Positions 25,405 to 33,187 of a DNA stretch of 64,000 nt are shown in pieces. The notes under the pieces were generated by a model. It ran no database searches. It saw only the letters and a list, made by a program, of their open reading frames with translations, and was not told the origin of the DNA. This stretch comes from JAGVPT01 sp035505655. Lineage in GTDB: Bacteria; Bacteroidota; Ignavibacteria; UBA10030; UBA8401. The stretch spans positions 1 to 64,000 of the forward strand of contig DATJQP010000042.1 in the NCBI GenBank assembly GCA_035505655.1. The letters run 5' to 3'. Numbering within the stretch: position 1 is the stretch's first letter; every line of letters starts with the position of its first letter. A program made the translations under genes and the position numbers.

Positions 25405-26343
25405 TTGAAACCCACAAAGCTCATACTTCACACTACCCTCTTCCTCGTCACCTTTTTTACGCTTACCGTTGCGGGAGTTCAATGGCTTAACCGGGATCCC
25501 TTTAATCTTGCAAATTTCTCGCTCGGGATCCCCTATTCGGTCTCGGTCCTCTTTATCCTCGGGTGTCATGAATTCGGACACTACTTCGCCGCGAGGCACC
25601 ACGGCGTCGACGCCACGCTCCCGTACTTCATCCCCTTCCCGAACCTCCAGTCGGTCGTCAACTTCGGAACGCTCGGCGCGGTGATCAGGACAAAATCGCC
25701 GATCCCCTCACGGAAGGTGATGTTCGACATTGGCGCCGCAGGACCGATCGCCGGCTTCGTCGCATCGATGATCGTCCTCGTCTACGGCTTCAGCACACTT
25801 CCGGGGAAGGAGTTTATCCTCTCCATCCACCCTGACTATTTCTCGCAACCGCACCCTCCCACGGGAATCGACCTGGCTTTCGGGAATTCGATTCTCTATG
25901 AGGCGTTCTCAGCACTGCTTACGAACCCCGCAAACCAGTTTGTCCCGCCGATGACGGAGGTGTACCACTACCCCTTTCTCTGCGCCGGATGGTTCGGCCT
26001 CTTCGTCACCGCAATGAATATGATACCGATAGGACAACTCGACGGGGGACATATCGCCTACACGATGTTCGGAAGCCGCCACAGATTTATAAGCCGCGCG
26101 TCCTTCGTCACTCTTCTTCTCATCGGGGCTCTTGGCCTTCTGCCCCTTCTAAACATTCACGTCGAAGCCGGCTGGCTGGGATGGCTCCTGTGGGGGGGAA
26201 TCCTTTTCTTCATCGTCAAGCTCGATCACCCGCCGGTGCTCGACGAATCTCCTCTCGACGATACGAGACGCTCGCTGGGTTGGGTCACCTTCGCAATCCT
26301 CGCTCTCTCGTTCATCCCAACTCCGTTCACGGTGACGATTTAA
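25405..26343 (+). CDS. Site-2 protease family (M50) membrane metalloprotease
   Basis: 312 residues from a TTG at 25405 preceded by AGACAGG. The zinc motif HEFGH sits in a transmembrane helix (residues about 52-56), with the third ligand in NMIPIGQLDGGH. Six or so helices and an IGAAGPIAGF segment are typical of the EGY1/S2P-like branch without a PDZ domain. It cleaves substrates within the membrane, often anti-sigma factors or signal-peptide remnants. The strong promoter and leader just after its stop belong to the next operon. A link to the repeat protein upstream is possible from adjacency only. Confidence 0.92.
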   Translation: MKPTKLILHTTLFLVTFFTLTVAGVQWLNRDPFNLANFSLGIPYSVSVLFILGCHEFGHYFAARHHGVDATLPYFIPFPNLQSVVNFGTLGAVIRTKSPIPSRKVMFDIGAAGPIAGFVASMIVLVYGFSTLPGKEFILSIHPDYFSQPHPPTGIDLAFGNSILYEAFSALLTNPANQFVPPMTEVYHYPFLCAGWFGLFVTAMNMIPIGQLDGGHIAYTMFGSRHRFISRASFVTLLLIGALGLLPLLNIHVEAGWLGWLLWGGILFFIVKLDHPPVLDESPLDDTRRSLGWVTFAILALSFIPTPFTVTI

Positions 26344-26348
26344 TTCGT

Positions 26349-26377
26349 TTGACATTGCGGAGCTTTTTTCTTATACT
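26349..26377 (+). promoter_or_regulatory. Near-consensus sigma-70-type promoter
   Basis: TTGACA (26349-26354) and TATACT (26372-26377) are exactly 17 bases apart, starting six bases after the protease stop. The expected transcript start is near 26384. It drives either a short RNA ending at the terminator at 26511 or, by read-through, the lipoprotein operon from 26525. Confidence 0.6.
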
Positions 26378-26383
26378 TATCGC

Positions 26384-26511
26384 ATACCTACATAGCTGAC
26401 GCACTCTCTTACTGAGAAATTCGATACTCTTTTGTTGTTGGCGTTCGTGGAATCATCGCACTAAGAGACTGCGCTTCGGAACCGAGTGGCTGGGCAGTCC
26501 TCGGTTTTTTT
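26384..26511 (+). ncRNA. Candidate short RNA or attenuating leader ending in an intrinsic terminator
   Basis: About 128 bases between a strong promoter and a strong terminator, with no start codon leading to a sensible peptide. TCTCTTA near 26408 can pair with TAAGAGA at 26462-26468. GACTGC (26467-26472) can pair with GCAGTC (26494-26499), a helix that cannot be nested with the terminator stem. The layout fits either an independent small RNA or an attenuator for the 26525 operon. No known RNA family was recognised. Confidence 0.35.
26480..26511 (+). terminator. Intrinsic terminator before the lipoprotein operon
   Basis: AACCGAG (26480-26486) pairs with CTCGGTT (26500-26506) over a 13-base loop and runs directly into a T-tract to 26511. 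It lies 14 bases upstream of the lipoprotein ATG, so it must be bypassed or regulated unless another promoter exists. Confidence 0.7.
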
Positions 26512-26524
26512 GTTTCAGCTTGAC

Positions 26525-27355
26525 ATGAAAAAGACTTCTCTCGCATTCATACTTCTCCTGCTCGGAGGATGTGACCTCCCTGACAAAGGCATCATCGGGC
26601 CCGGCACGCCGCCCGCAGTTTCGACCGCATCCATCTCCCCTGCCGTTATCAACGTCACCGAAATAACGGCGGCGGCCGGAATCGTCGATACCCTCATCCA
26701 ATGCAATGTGAACGCCTCCGGCCTGGATAACGGGGGTCAGGTCTCCGTAATGCTGACCGGCCCCGATGGTTCACCGCTCGCAACTGCGACCATGCTCGAC
26801 GATGGGGTCGCCCCTGATGTCACTGCCGGGGACCACCTCTTCTCGGCTCAACTTCATCTCCAGGTTGCGAAGACGGCCCTCGGCTCATACGGGGCGCAAT
26901 TTGTGGCAGTGAATGGTTCGGGATTCCGGAGCAGTGCCATCGTGCAGACTCTCTCGATCATCAACAGCAACGATCATGCCCCGACAGTGTCGAATGCAAT
27001 CGCTCCCGATACGGTCGTCGTCCCTCTATCGTCCGATACGACGTTCGTCGTGGTATCGGTGGCAGTTCAGGATCAGGAAGGGCTGGCAGATATTGCCAGC
27101 GTGACGTTTACTTCCCGAAGGCCCACCGGCTCGATCGTCGGAGTCTATCCGATGTACGATGACGGCGGCGCGAGCGCACGCTTTCCGTTCGGGCTGAAGA
27201 GCGGAGACGCGACGGCGGGCGATGGAACATATACGCTCACTCTTCCTCTTACAAGTTCGTCGGATCATAACACCTATCGCGATTTCACCTTCCAGGCGAT
27301 AGACCTGTCCGGTGAGGCATCCGCTCCGTTGACCAGGAGGATATACATTCGATGA
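26525..27355 (+). CDS. Exported lipoprotein with Ig-like/cadherin-like beta domains
   Basis: 276 residues from the ATG at 26525. The lipobox LLGGC places the lipidated Cys near residue 16. The rest is beta-rich, with two copies of a MLDDG/MYDDG segment followed by ..GD..F or ..GDGTY (residues about 85-110 and 225-255), a pattern seen in Ig-like domains of surface lipoproteins. A linker HAPTVSNAIAPDTVVVP separates the halves. Its stop overlaps the next gene in ATGA. Role unknown; probably on the periplasmic or outer face of the outer membrane. Confidence 0.8.
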   Translation: MKKTSLAFILLLLGGCDLPDKGIIGPGTPPAVSTASISPAVINVTEITAAAGIVDTLIQCNVNASGLDNGGQVSVMLTGPDGSPLATATMLDDGVAPDVTAGDHLFSAQLHLQVAKTALGSYGAQFVAVNGSGFRSSAIVQTLSIINSNDHAPTVSNAIAPDTVVVPLSSDTTFVVVSVAVQDQEGLADIASVTFTSRRPTGSIVGVYPMYDDGGASARFPFGLKSGDATAGDGTYTLTLPLTSSSDHNTYRDFTFQAIDLSGEASAPLTRRIYIR

Positions 27356-28920
27356 GACTCAAGTTTCTTCCTGGATTGACCATCCTTGCGGTGCTGCTCT
27401 CCCGAACGGAGACTCGGGCGCAGATCGCTCCCGTGAGGTCGTTCAGAACTGAAATGGGTCAGCTGGTCAATGGTTCCGCTACTCCTGTGAGCAATACCGT
27501 CACCGACGTAGCGGTCTCCGGCTCAGCAATCTGGCTGGGCACGGGGAAGGGACTCTCCCGATCGACAGATGCCGGTCTCACGTGGCGGAATTATTACGGC
27601 TCGAACGAATTCGGGGATGAGGACGTCTCGGCAATTGCACTTCACAACAACGAGGTCTGGGTCGCTACGGCTCATGACACAACTATTCAGGGTGTTGACT
27701 ATCCGAAGGGAAGCGGACTCAGGTATTCCACGGACCGGGGAGAAACATGGAGCGTGATACCTCAGCCAAAAGATCCCTACAATGTTGACACACTCTATTA
27801 TAACGCCAGGAGTCGTATTCGTACCTTGGGCATTACGACCGACGTTAACAACATCACGTACGACATTGCTGCGACAGATAGCGCCGTATGGATCGCATCC
27901 TATGCCGGCATGGCGCGAAAGTCGACCGACCATGGCCAAACATGGCAAGTGGTCATACTTCCTCCCGACAATCTCAACAGCATCTCCCCGACCGATTCTC
28001 TGGTCTTTGATGTCTCACCGGTCGCAGGAACACTCGGTCTCGGCGGAAACCTCAATCATCGGGTCTTCTCGGTCTACGCAGAATCGTGGTCGACCGTATG
28101 GATCGGAACGGCAGGCGGGATCAATAGAACGACTGATGGAGGGGTCTCGTGGGAGAAGTTCAACCACCAAAACGAACTTTCGCCGATCTCGGGCAATTTT
28201 GTCGTGGCGTTGAGAATGCAAAACTATCGGGGACATTCCATTATGTGGGCCGGCACACGCAATGCTGAAGATTCGTCCGAGCACGAGGGCGTCAGCTTTT
28301 CTTCCGACAGCGGGAGCACCTGGAAGACTTCCCTAACCGGGGAATTCTGTCACAACGTAGGGTTCAAAGATTCAATCGTCTACGTCGTCACTGACGACGG
28401 CATTTACAGATCATCCGATCTTGGAAAATCCTGGACCCTTTCCGGGACAATCTACGATGCAAACTCAAATCAACGGATAACTTCCACCCAATTCTACGGC
28501 GTTGACAGACAAGGAGAAAATATCTGGTTCGGAGGGGCCGATGGAACTGTATATACGCAGGACAATACGGCAAATCCTTTTGGATCGTCGTGGACAATTC
28601 TTCGAGCATCTCAACCTCTTGCGTCGACAAAGTCGACGTATGCGTATCCAAATCCGTTCTCTCCACAGAATGAAGCGGTCCGTGTCCATTACCCTCTGCC
28701 GAACGGAGGGGCCAAGGTGACCGTGAGAGTGTTCGATTTTGGCATGGCCCTCGTGAGGACCGTTGTGTCGAATCTGTTTCGAAGCGGTGCCAATGAATTT
28801 GACGAGATATGGGACGGAAGAGACGACAGAGGCCGTCAAGTCTCCAACGGTGTGTATTTTTATCAGGTTGTCGTGGGCAATAACGACCCTCTTTGGGGAA
28901 AAATCCTCGTCTTGCAGTGA
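27352..28920 (+). CDS. Secreted BNR/propeller protein with FlgD-like T9SS C-terminus
   Basis: 522 residues. A signal peptide ends around SRTETRAQ. The body carries Asp-box or two-component-propeller-like units (RSTDAGLTWRN, YSTDRGETWSV, KSTDHGQTWQV, RTTDGGVSWEK, RSSDLGKSWTL). The C-terminus has YAYPNPFSPQNE, VRVFDFG, WDGRDDRGRQVSNGVYFYQV, the FlgD-Ig-like version of the T9SS sorting domain. Probably exported to the cell surface. Start overlaps the lipoprotein stop. Two PorV/PorQ-like genes follow immediately, consistent with a secretion-related set. Confidence 0.85.
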   Translation: MRLKFLPGLTILAVLLSRTETRAQIAPVRSFRTEMGQLVNGSATPVSNTVTDVAVSGSAIWLGTGKGLSRSTDAGLTWRNYYGSNEFGDEDVSAIALHNNEVWVATAHDTTIQGVDYPKGSGLRYSTDRGETWSVIPQPKDPYNVDTLYYNARSRIRTLGITTDVNNITYDIAATDSAVWIASYAGMARKSTDHGQTWQVVILPPDNLNSISPTDSLVFDVSPVAGTLGLGGNLNHRVFSVYAESWSTVWIGTAGGINRTTDGGVSWEKFNHQNELSPISGNFVVALRMQNYRGHSIMWAGTRNAEDSSEHEGVSFSSDSGSTWKTSLTGEFCHNVGFKDSIVYVVTDDGIYRSSDLGKSWTLSGTIYDANSNQRITSTQFYGVDRQGENIWFGGADGTVYTQDNTANPFGSSWTILRASQPLASTKSTYAYPNPFSPQNEAVRVHYPLPNGGAKVTVRVFDFGMALVRTVVSNLFRSGANEFDEIWDGRDDRGRQVSNGVYFYQVVVGNNDPLWGKILVLQ

Positions 28921-28921
28921 T

Positions 28922-29869
28922 ATGCTGAAGACCTATTTCATAGTGTTCCTCTTCGTCACGACAGTCAGCTCCCCTCTCGCAGCACAGCTGGAAGGAGAAC
29001 CCGGAGCATTTGCCCGGCTTGGGTTCGGAGCCCGAGGGATGGGTATGGGCAACGCCATGACCGCGGTAAACGAGGGGGAATTTTCGAGCTTTTACAACCC
29101 CGCCGCCACCCCTTTTCTGGCCAACAGAGTCGCTTCTCTTTCTTACGGACTCCTGTCTCTCGACCGATCCCTCAATACGCTGTCGTACTCGCAGGCGTTA
29201 AAACCGACGGCTGGGTTTTCATTCGGCATCCTCAATGCAGGTGTCCGGAATATTGACGGCAGGGATGCGGATGGCTTTCAAACCGGAGAATACTATACTT
29301 CCGAGAATCAGTTTTCTTTCTCGTTCGCGAACAAAATGTCCCGGTCGTTTTCCCTCGGCATCGGACTCAAGCTCTATTACTATCGACTCTTCGAGAAGGT
29401 GTCGTCGACGAGTCTTGGAATCGACATCGGAGCGCTGTTCCGACTCACCGACGAACTCACCCTTGGGGCCGTCGTACAGGATCTGAACGCAAAGTATAAG
29501 TGGGATACCTCGACAATTTACGGCGAACAAGGCAGCTCAACCGTTGAGCCGTTTCCAGTGCTCAGAAAGCTCGGACTTAGCTACAAATTCGCGGATCGGT
29601 CTTCGCTCTTGTCCCTTGAAGTCGAAAGCAGCAATCAGGGAACGACAATCATCAGGATGGGGGGCGAAGCATGGCTCGCAGATCAATTTGCGGTCCGGGC
29701 GGGACTCGACCACTGGGACACGAAAATCCCGTCCCAAGCTTCGCCGACTTTTGGCTTCACGTTGCAGCTGAGCACAAACCCGTTCATTCCGACATTGAAC
29801 TATGCTTACGTGATCGAACCGTACGGACTTTTCGCGATGAACATCCTCTCCCTTTCTTCACGCTTCTAG
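28922..29869 (+). CDS. PorV/PorQ-like outer-membrane beta-barrel protein (first copy)
   Basis: 315 residues from the ATG at 28922, one base after the previous stop. Signal peptide to about PLAAQ. The segment AFARLGFGARGMGMGNAMTAVNEGEFSSFYNPAA is the FadL/PorV-type N-terminus (GARxxGMGxA, then YNPAA). The remainder is amphipathic beta-strand-like and ends in an aromatic residue (LSSRF), a usual outer-membrane signal. PorV-type proteins shuttle T9SS cargo or act as channels. Which of these applies is not shown. Confidence 0.83.
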   Translation: MLKTYFIVFLFVTTVSSPLAAQLEGEPGAFARLGFGARGMGMGNAMTAVNEGEFSSFYNPAATPFLANRVASLSYGLLSLDRSLNTLSYSQALKPTAGFSFGILNAGVRNIDGRDADGFQTGEYYTSENQFSFSFANKMSRSFSLGIGLKLYYYRLFEKVSSTSLGIDIGALFRLTDELTLGAVVQDLNAKYKWDTSTIYGEQGSSTVEPFPVLRKLGLSYKFADRSSLLSLEVESSNQGTTIIRMGGEAWLADQFAVRAGLDHWDTKIPSQASPTFGFTLQLSTNPFIPTLNYAYVIEPYGLFAMNILSLSSRF

Positions 29870-29879
29870 GGCAGGTCAT

Positions 29880-30779
29880 ATGAGATCGAGATTTTTGCTC
29901 CTTGTCATGATGATGGTCCCCGCTCTCGGCTTTTCTCAGGTGCAGAACGCCTCAACCGGTCTCACCTTCCTGAAACTCGGCGTCGGTGGACGAGCGACGG
30001 GAATGGGCGAGGCGTACACTGCCCTCGCAGCCGACGCATCGGGTATTTACTACAATCCTGCCGGCATCGCATTCGGTTCATCTGACGAGGTGACGTTCAT
30101 GCATCGGGACTGGATCTTTGGAACTTCGGTTGAGTATCTGGGAGCCACCCTTCATGAAGATTCTTTCGCATTCGGACTCGGCCTGAACTCCACGAACGTC
30201 AGCGACATCGAGATCAGGCAGGATCCCGGCCCTGCGTTGGGGACTTTCGGTGTTCACGATTTCGATCTCTCTGCAAACGCGAGCTGGCGCGTCGATAGTG
30301 CCCTCAGTTTTGGAGTTGCAGGAAAATTTGTCTATGAGAAAATTTATGTGGACGAAGCGAGCGGCTACGCTCTTGACATCGGAAGCCGGTACTCGCTCTC
30401 CCGCTCGCTCTCCCTTGGAGCAGCAATCCTCAACATCGGGTCCACGTCGAAGTTGGGGACATCTTCGGTTACCCTTCCAACCACGTTCAGAGTGGGAGGG
30501 GCATATTCGGGCTTAGCCGGGGAGGATGTCGGCTGGACGATCGCGACGGATCTCGTGAAAGTGCCGCAGGACGCCGGCGCGAGGTTTCATCTCGGGGCCG
30601 AAGCGACCTTCGAGTCCTTCCTGGCCCTCCGGTTCGGCTATCAGATTGGCTATGATGCCAAGACATATTCTGCCGGCCTTGGGGTTCATTACGGAATGCT
30701 GGAGTTCGACTATGCGTTCGTCCCTTTTCTTGATGAGCTCGGAAATACCCACACCTTCGGCCTCACCTTTACCCTGTGA
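29880..30779 (+). CDS. PorV/PorQ-like outer-membrane beta-barrel protein (second copy)
   Basis: 299 residues. Signal peptide ends near GFSQ. FLKLGVGGRATGMGEAYTALAADASGIYYNPAGIAF is a strong PorV/PorQ-type signature, and the protein ends THTFGLTFTL as barrel proteins do. It is related to the preceding gene, so this is a tandem pair that may have arisen by duplication, though overall identity is not high by eye. A glycosyltransferase begins 13 bases downstream on the same strand. Confidence 0.87.
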   Translation: MRSRFLLLVMMMVPALGFSQVQNASTGLTFLKLGVGGRATGMGEAYTALAADASGIYYNPAGIAFGSSDEVTFMHRDWIFGTSVEYLGATLHEDSFAFGLGLNSTNVSDIEIRQDPGPALGTFGVHDFDLSANASWRVDSALSFGVAGKFVYEKIYVDEASGYALDIGSRYSLSRSLSLGAAILNIGSTSKLGTSSVTLPTTFRVGGAYSGLAGEDVGWTIATDLVKVPQDAGARFHLGAEATFESFLALRFGYQIGYDAKTYSAGLGVHYGMLEFDYAFVPFLDELGNTHTFGLTFTL

Positions 30780-30791
30780 TTTGAAGGAACG

Positions 30792-31775
30792 TTGAGATTG
30801 GCCGGCAGAAGAAACATACTGTTCACGGCGACCTTTCATTCCTCGTTTATCGATCAAGACATAATCTCCCTGCAAAAGTCCTTCAATGTCACCCCGGTCG
30901 TCGCAAAGGGCGCGTGGGGGATGTTGCGAATGCTTGCTCGTCTTCCCTCAAGCGACCTAACGTATTCGTGGTTCGCATCGGTATATGCATCGATCCTCGT
31001 CCTCTCGGCGCGATTGCTGGGAATCCCATCCATTGTGATCCTCGGCGGCGCTGATGTTGCCAACGAAAAAGAACTCGATTACGGAATCTGGATTTCCTGG
31101 TGGAAGGCTAGATTGGTACGGTACGGCATTCGCCATGCCAGCGCCGTCCTCGCGGTCGATGAGTCGCTTCGCCGCGAAGCGATGAAGCTGGCCGACTACG
31201 ACGGGAAGAACCTATCAGTGCTTCCGACGGGTTACGATCCCGAGTTCTGGTCCCCGCAAGGGAATAAAAAGACCTCGGTCCTCACGGTGGCCTCCTGTCC
31301 GGATGCCCTACGTGCACGGCTTAAAGGAATTGACTTTTTCTTCCAACTCGCGCGCAAGTTTCCGGAAGTCCCGTTTATCGCCGTCGGAATCGAACCTTCC
31401 GTCAGCGATCTTCTTTCGCCTCCTGAGAACGCACGCTGCATACCATTCTCCGACAGAATTGCAGTCAGAGAGTTTTACAGGGCCGCCAAGGTCTACTGCC
31501 AACTCTCTCTCCGGGAAGGGCTCCCGAACGCATTGTGTGAGGCAATGCTCTGCGAATGCGTTCCGGTCGGAACAAAGGTGGGGGGTATTCCGACGGCCAT
31601 CGGCGACGTCGGTTACCTGGTTGAGAAAAGAGACATTGAAAAAGCATCGCAGGTGCTCGGCCAGGCGCTGGAGGCTGATTCCGGTCACGCGGCACGAGAG
31701 CGCATCCTCACTCACCTTACCCTCCAAAAGCGCGAAGAGGCCCTTGAACGTATCATCAGGGATTTGTTGCGGTGA
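30792..31775 (+). CDS. GT4-type glycosyltransferase (group 1)
   Basis: 327 residues from a TTG at 30792 with GAAGGAA upstream. The C-terminal donor domain has LSLREGLPNALCEAMLCECVPVGTKVGGIPTAIGDVGYLV, the GT4 E-x7-E signature. The N-terminal domain is shorter than usual. The acceptor is unknown. The stop overlaps the flippase GTG, so the two are coupled in an envelope polysaccharide set. Cytosolic, with no transmembrane helices apparent. Confidence 0.9.
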   Translation: MRLAGRRNILFTATFHSSFIDQDIISLQKSFNVTPVVAKGAWGMLRMLARLPSSDLTYSWFASVYASILVLSARLLGIPSIVILGGADVANEKELDYGIWISWWKARLVRYGIRHASAVLAVDESLRREAMKLADYDGKNLSVLPTGYDPEFWSPQGNKKTSVLTVASCPDALRARLKGIDFFFQLARKFPEVPFIAVGIEPSVSDLLSPPENARCIPFSDRIAVREFYRAAKVYCQLSLREGLPNALCEAMLCECVPVGTKVGGIPTAIGDVGYLVEKRDIEKASQVLGQALEADSGHAARERILTHLTLQKREEALERIIRDLLR

Positions 31776-33187
31776 AGCTCCACACAAAAAACATCCTCTC
31801 CCTGTTCGGGTTTGATGGAGCCGTCCGTCTCCTCGGCTTCATATCGACAACCTACATCGCACGAACACTGGGCGGAACGGGATTCGGGCTCATCAATCTC
31901 GGACTGGCCGTCTGCTCGTACGGCGTGATCATCGTCAGCCCCGGCGTTCATATCATAGCCACACGTATGATCTCCCAGGAGACATACGACGACGAGTCGA
32001 TCGTGAGGCAAGTCACGCGGATTCGGTCGGCACTCGCCCTCGGCACCTTTACCATCATGGCCCTCCTTGTGGCAATGTTCATCCGCGACGCGGTGACCCG
32101 ATGGATTACGATTGTCTACTGTCTTTCCCTTGTTCCGTATGCGATGACAATCGACTGGTATTTTCAGGGCAAACGCAGGCTGACGGAGATCGGGGTTGCG
32201 CGATCCCTCGGTCTGATTCTTTTCATCATTCTCCTTTACTTCTTTGTCCATGCTGAAGGTGACATACGCCTGGTTCCTTTTGCCTACGTTCTCAACCTGT
32301 TCTGTGTGGCATTCCTGCTCTTTTGGCTTTTTTGGAAGAGCATGGGAAAGGAATCCGTGAACAAAAATGTTCCACCTCAGATCTTCGATTGGAAGAGGCT
32401 TATTCGACAATCGATTCCCGTCGGGGCTGCGAATTTCCTTGGACAGGCTGTCTTAAACTTTCCGGCGATTCTCCTTGGACTCTTCGCCACGACGCTTGAC
32501 ATCGGCTACTTCAGCGCCGCGTCGAAGCTGATCTTCTTCCTTCTTGCCATCGACAGAGCCATCTACAGCATCTTCTATCCTGTTGTCGCAAAAACCGCTG
32601 CGGTTGCTCCCTCTGAGCTTGGCGGCCAGGTGAGTAGGGTGTTGCGTTACCTCTCAATCGTCGCTCTTCCGATCTTTGTTGGAGGTATCGTTTTGGCCAA
32701 ACCGCTAATGCTCCTCACGTTCGGAGGCGAATATCTGGCTTCAGTCTCATTGATGCAGGTCCTCCTCTTCTATTTCATCTTTACAGTATTTAATAGTATT
32801 TTCGCTTACGCGGTGATTGCAGCGGGGAGAGAGGACCGATACTCCAAAATCATCGCAACGTGCTCGGTCGTATTGCTCATCGCGCTCCTGCCCCTGACGT
32901 ACATCTGGGGAGCATTCGGAGCCTCTTTCGGCCTGGCAGCCGGCGAGTTGCTGATGATGGTATTGATGTACAGGGAATGCCGGACGTTGATAAATTCTCC
33001 CTTCAGCATCGACATCTGGCGTCCTCTCGCCTCGTCGCTTATCATGGGGGTTCTTCTGCTGGAGTTCGCTCCGGCCAATTTTGGGATGAGCGTTCCGTTT
33101 GGAATGATCCTTTATACGATCTGCCTGCTTGCCCTTCGGGGACTTACGCGGGAAGATCTTGTTTATCTGAAGGAAAGGTTGATTTGA
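31772..33187 (+). CDS. Oligosaccharide flippase, Wzx/MOP superfamily
   Basis: 471 residues with about 12-14 transmembrane helices, starting from a GTG that overlaps the preceding stop. The N-terminal region NILSLFGFDGAVRLLGFISTTYIARTLGG is the typical polysaccharide_synt opening. These proteins flip undecaprenyl-linked oligosaccharides to the periplasm. No Wzy polymerase or chain-length regulator was seen in the window. Its stop overlaps the next gene's TTG. Confidence 0.92.
   Translation: MKLHTKNILSLFGFDGAVRLLGFISTTYIARTLGGTGFGLINLGLAVCSYGVIIVSPGVHIIATRMISQETYDDESIVRQVTRIRSALALGTFTIMALLVAMFIRDAVTRWITIVYCLSLVPYAMTIDWYFQGKRRLTEIGVARSLGLILFIILLYFFVHAEGDIRLVPFAYVLNLFCVAFLLFWLFWKSMGKESVNKNVPPQIFDWKRLIRQSIPVGAANFLGQAVLNFPAILLGLFATTLDIGYFSAASKLIFFLLAIDRAIYSIFYPVVAKTAAVAPSELGGQVSRVLRYLSIVALPIFVGGIVLAKPLMLLTFGGEYLASVSLMQVLLFYFIFTVFNSIFAYAVIAAGREDRYSKIIATCSVVLLIALLPLTYIWGAFGASFGLAAGELLMMVLMYRECRTLINSPFSIDIWRPLASSLIMGVLLLEFAPANFGMSVPFGMILYTICLLALRGLTREDLVYLKERLI

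Noticed and set aside
32860..33183. Upstream extension of the deacetylase-like gene into the flippase
   Set aside because: Sequence is out of frame with the flippase and Arg/Ser-rich; the TTG at 33184 has a ribosome-binding site and a stop overlap.
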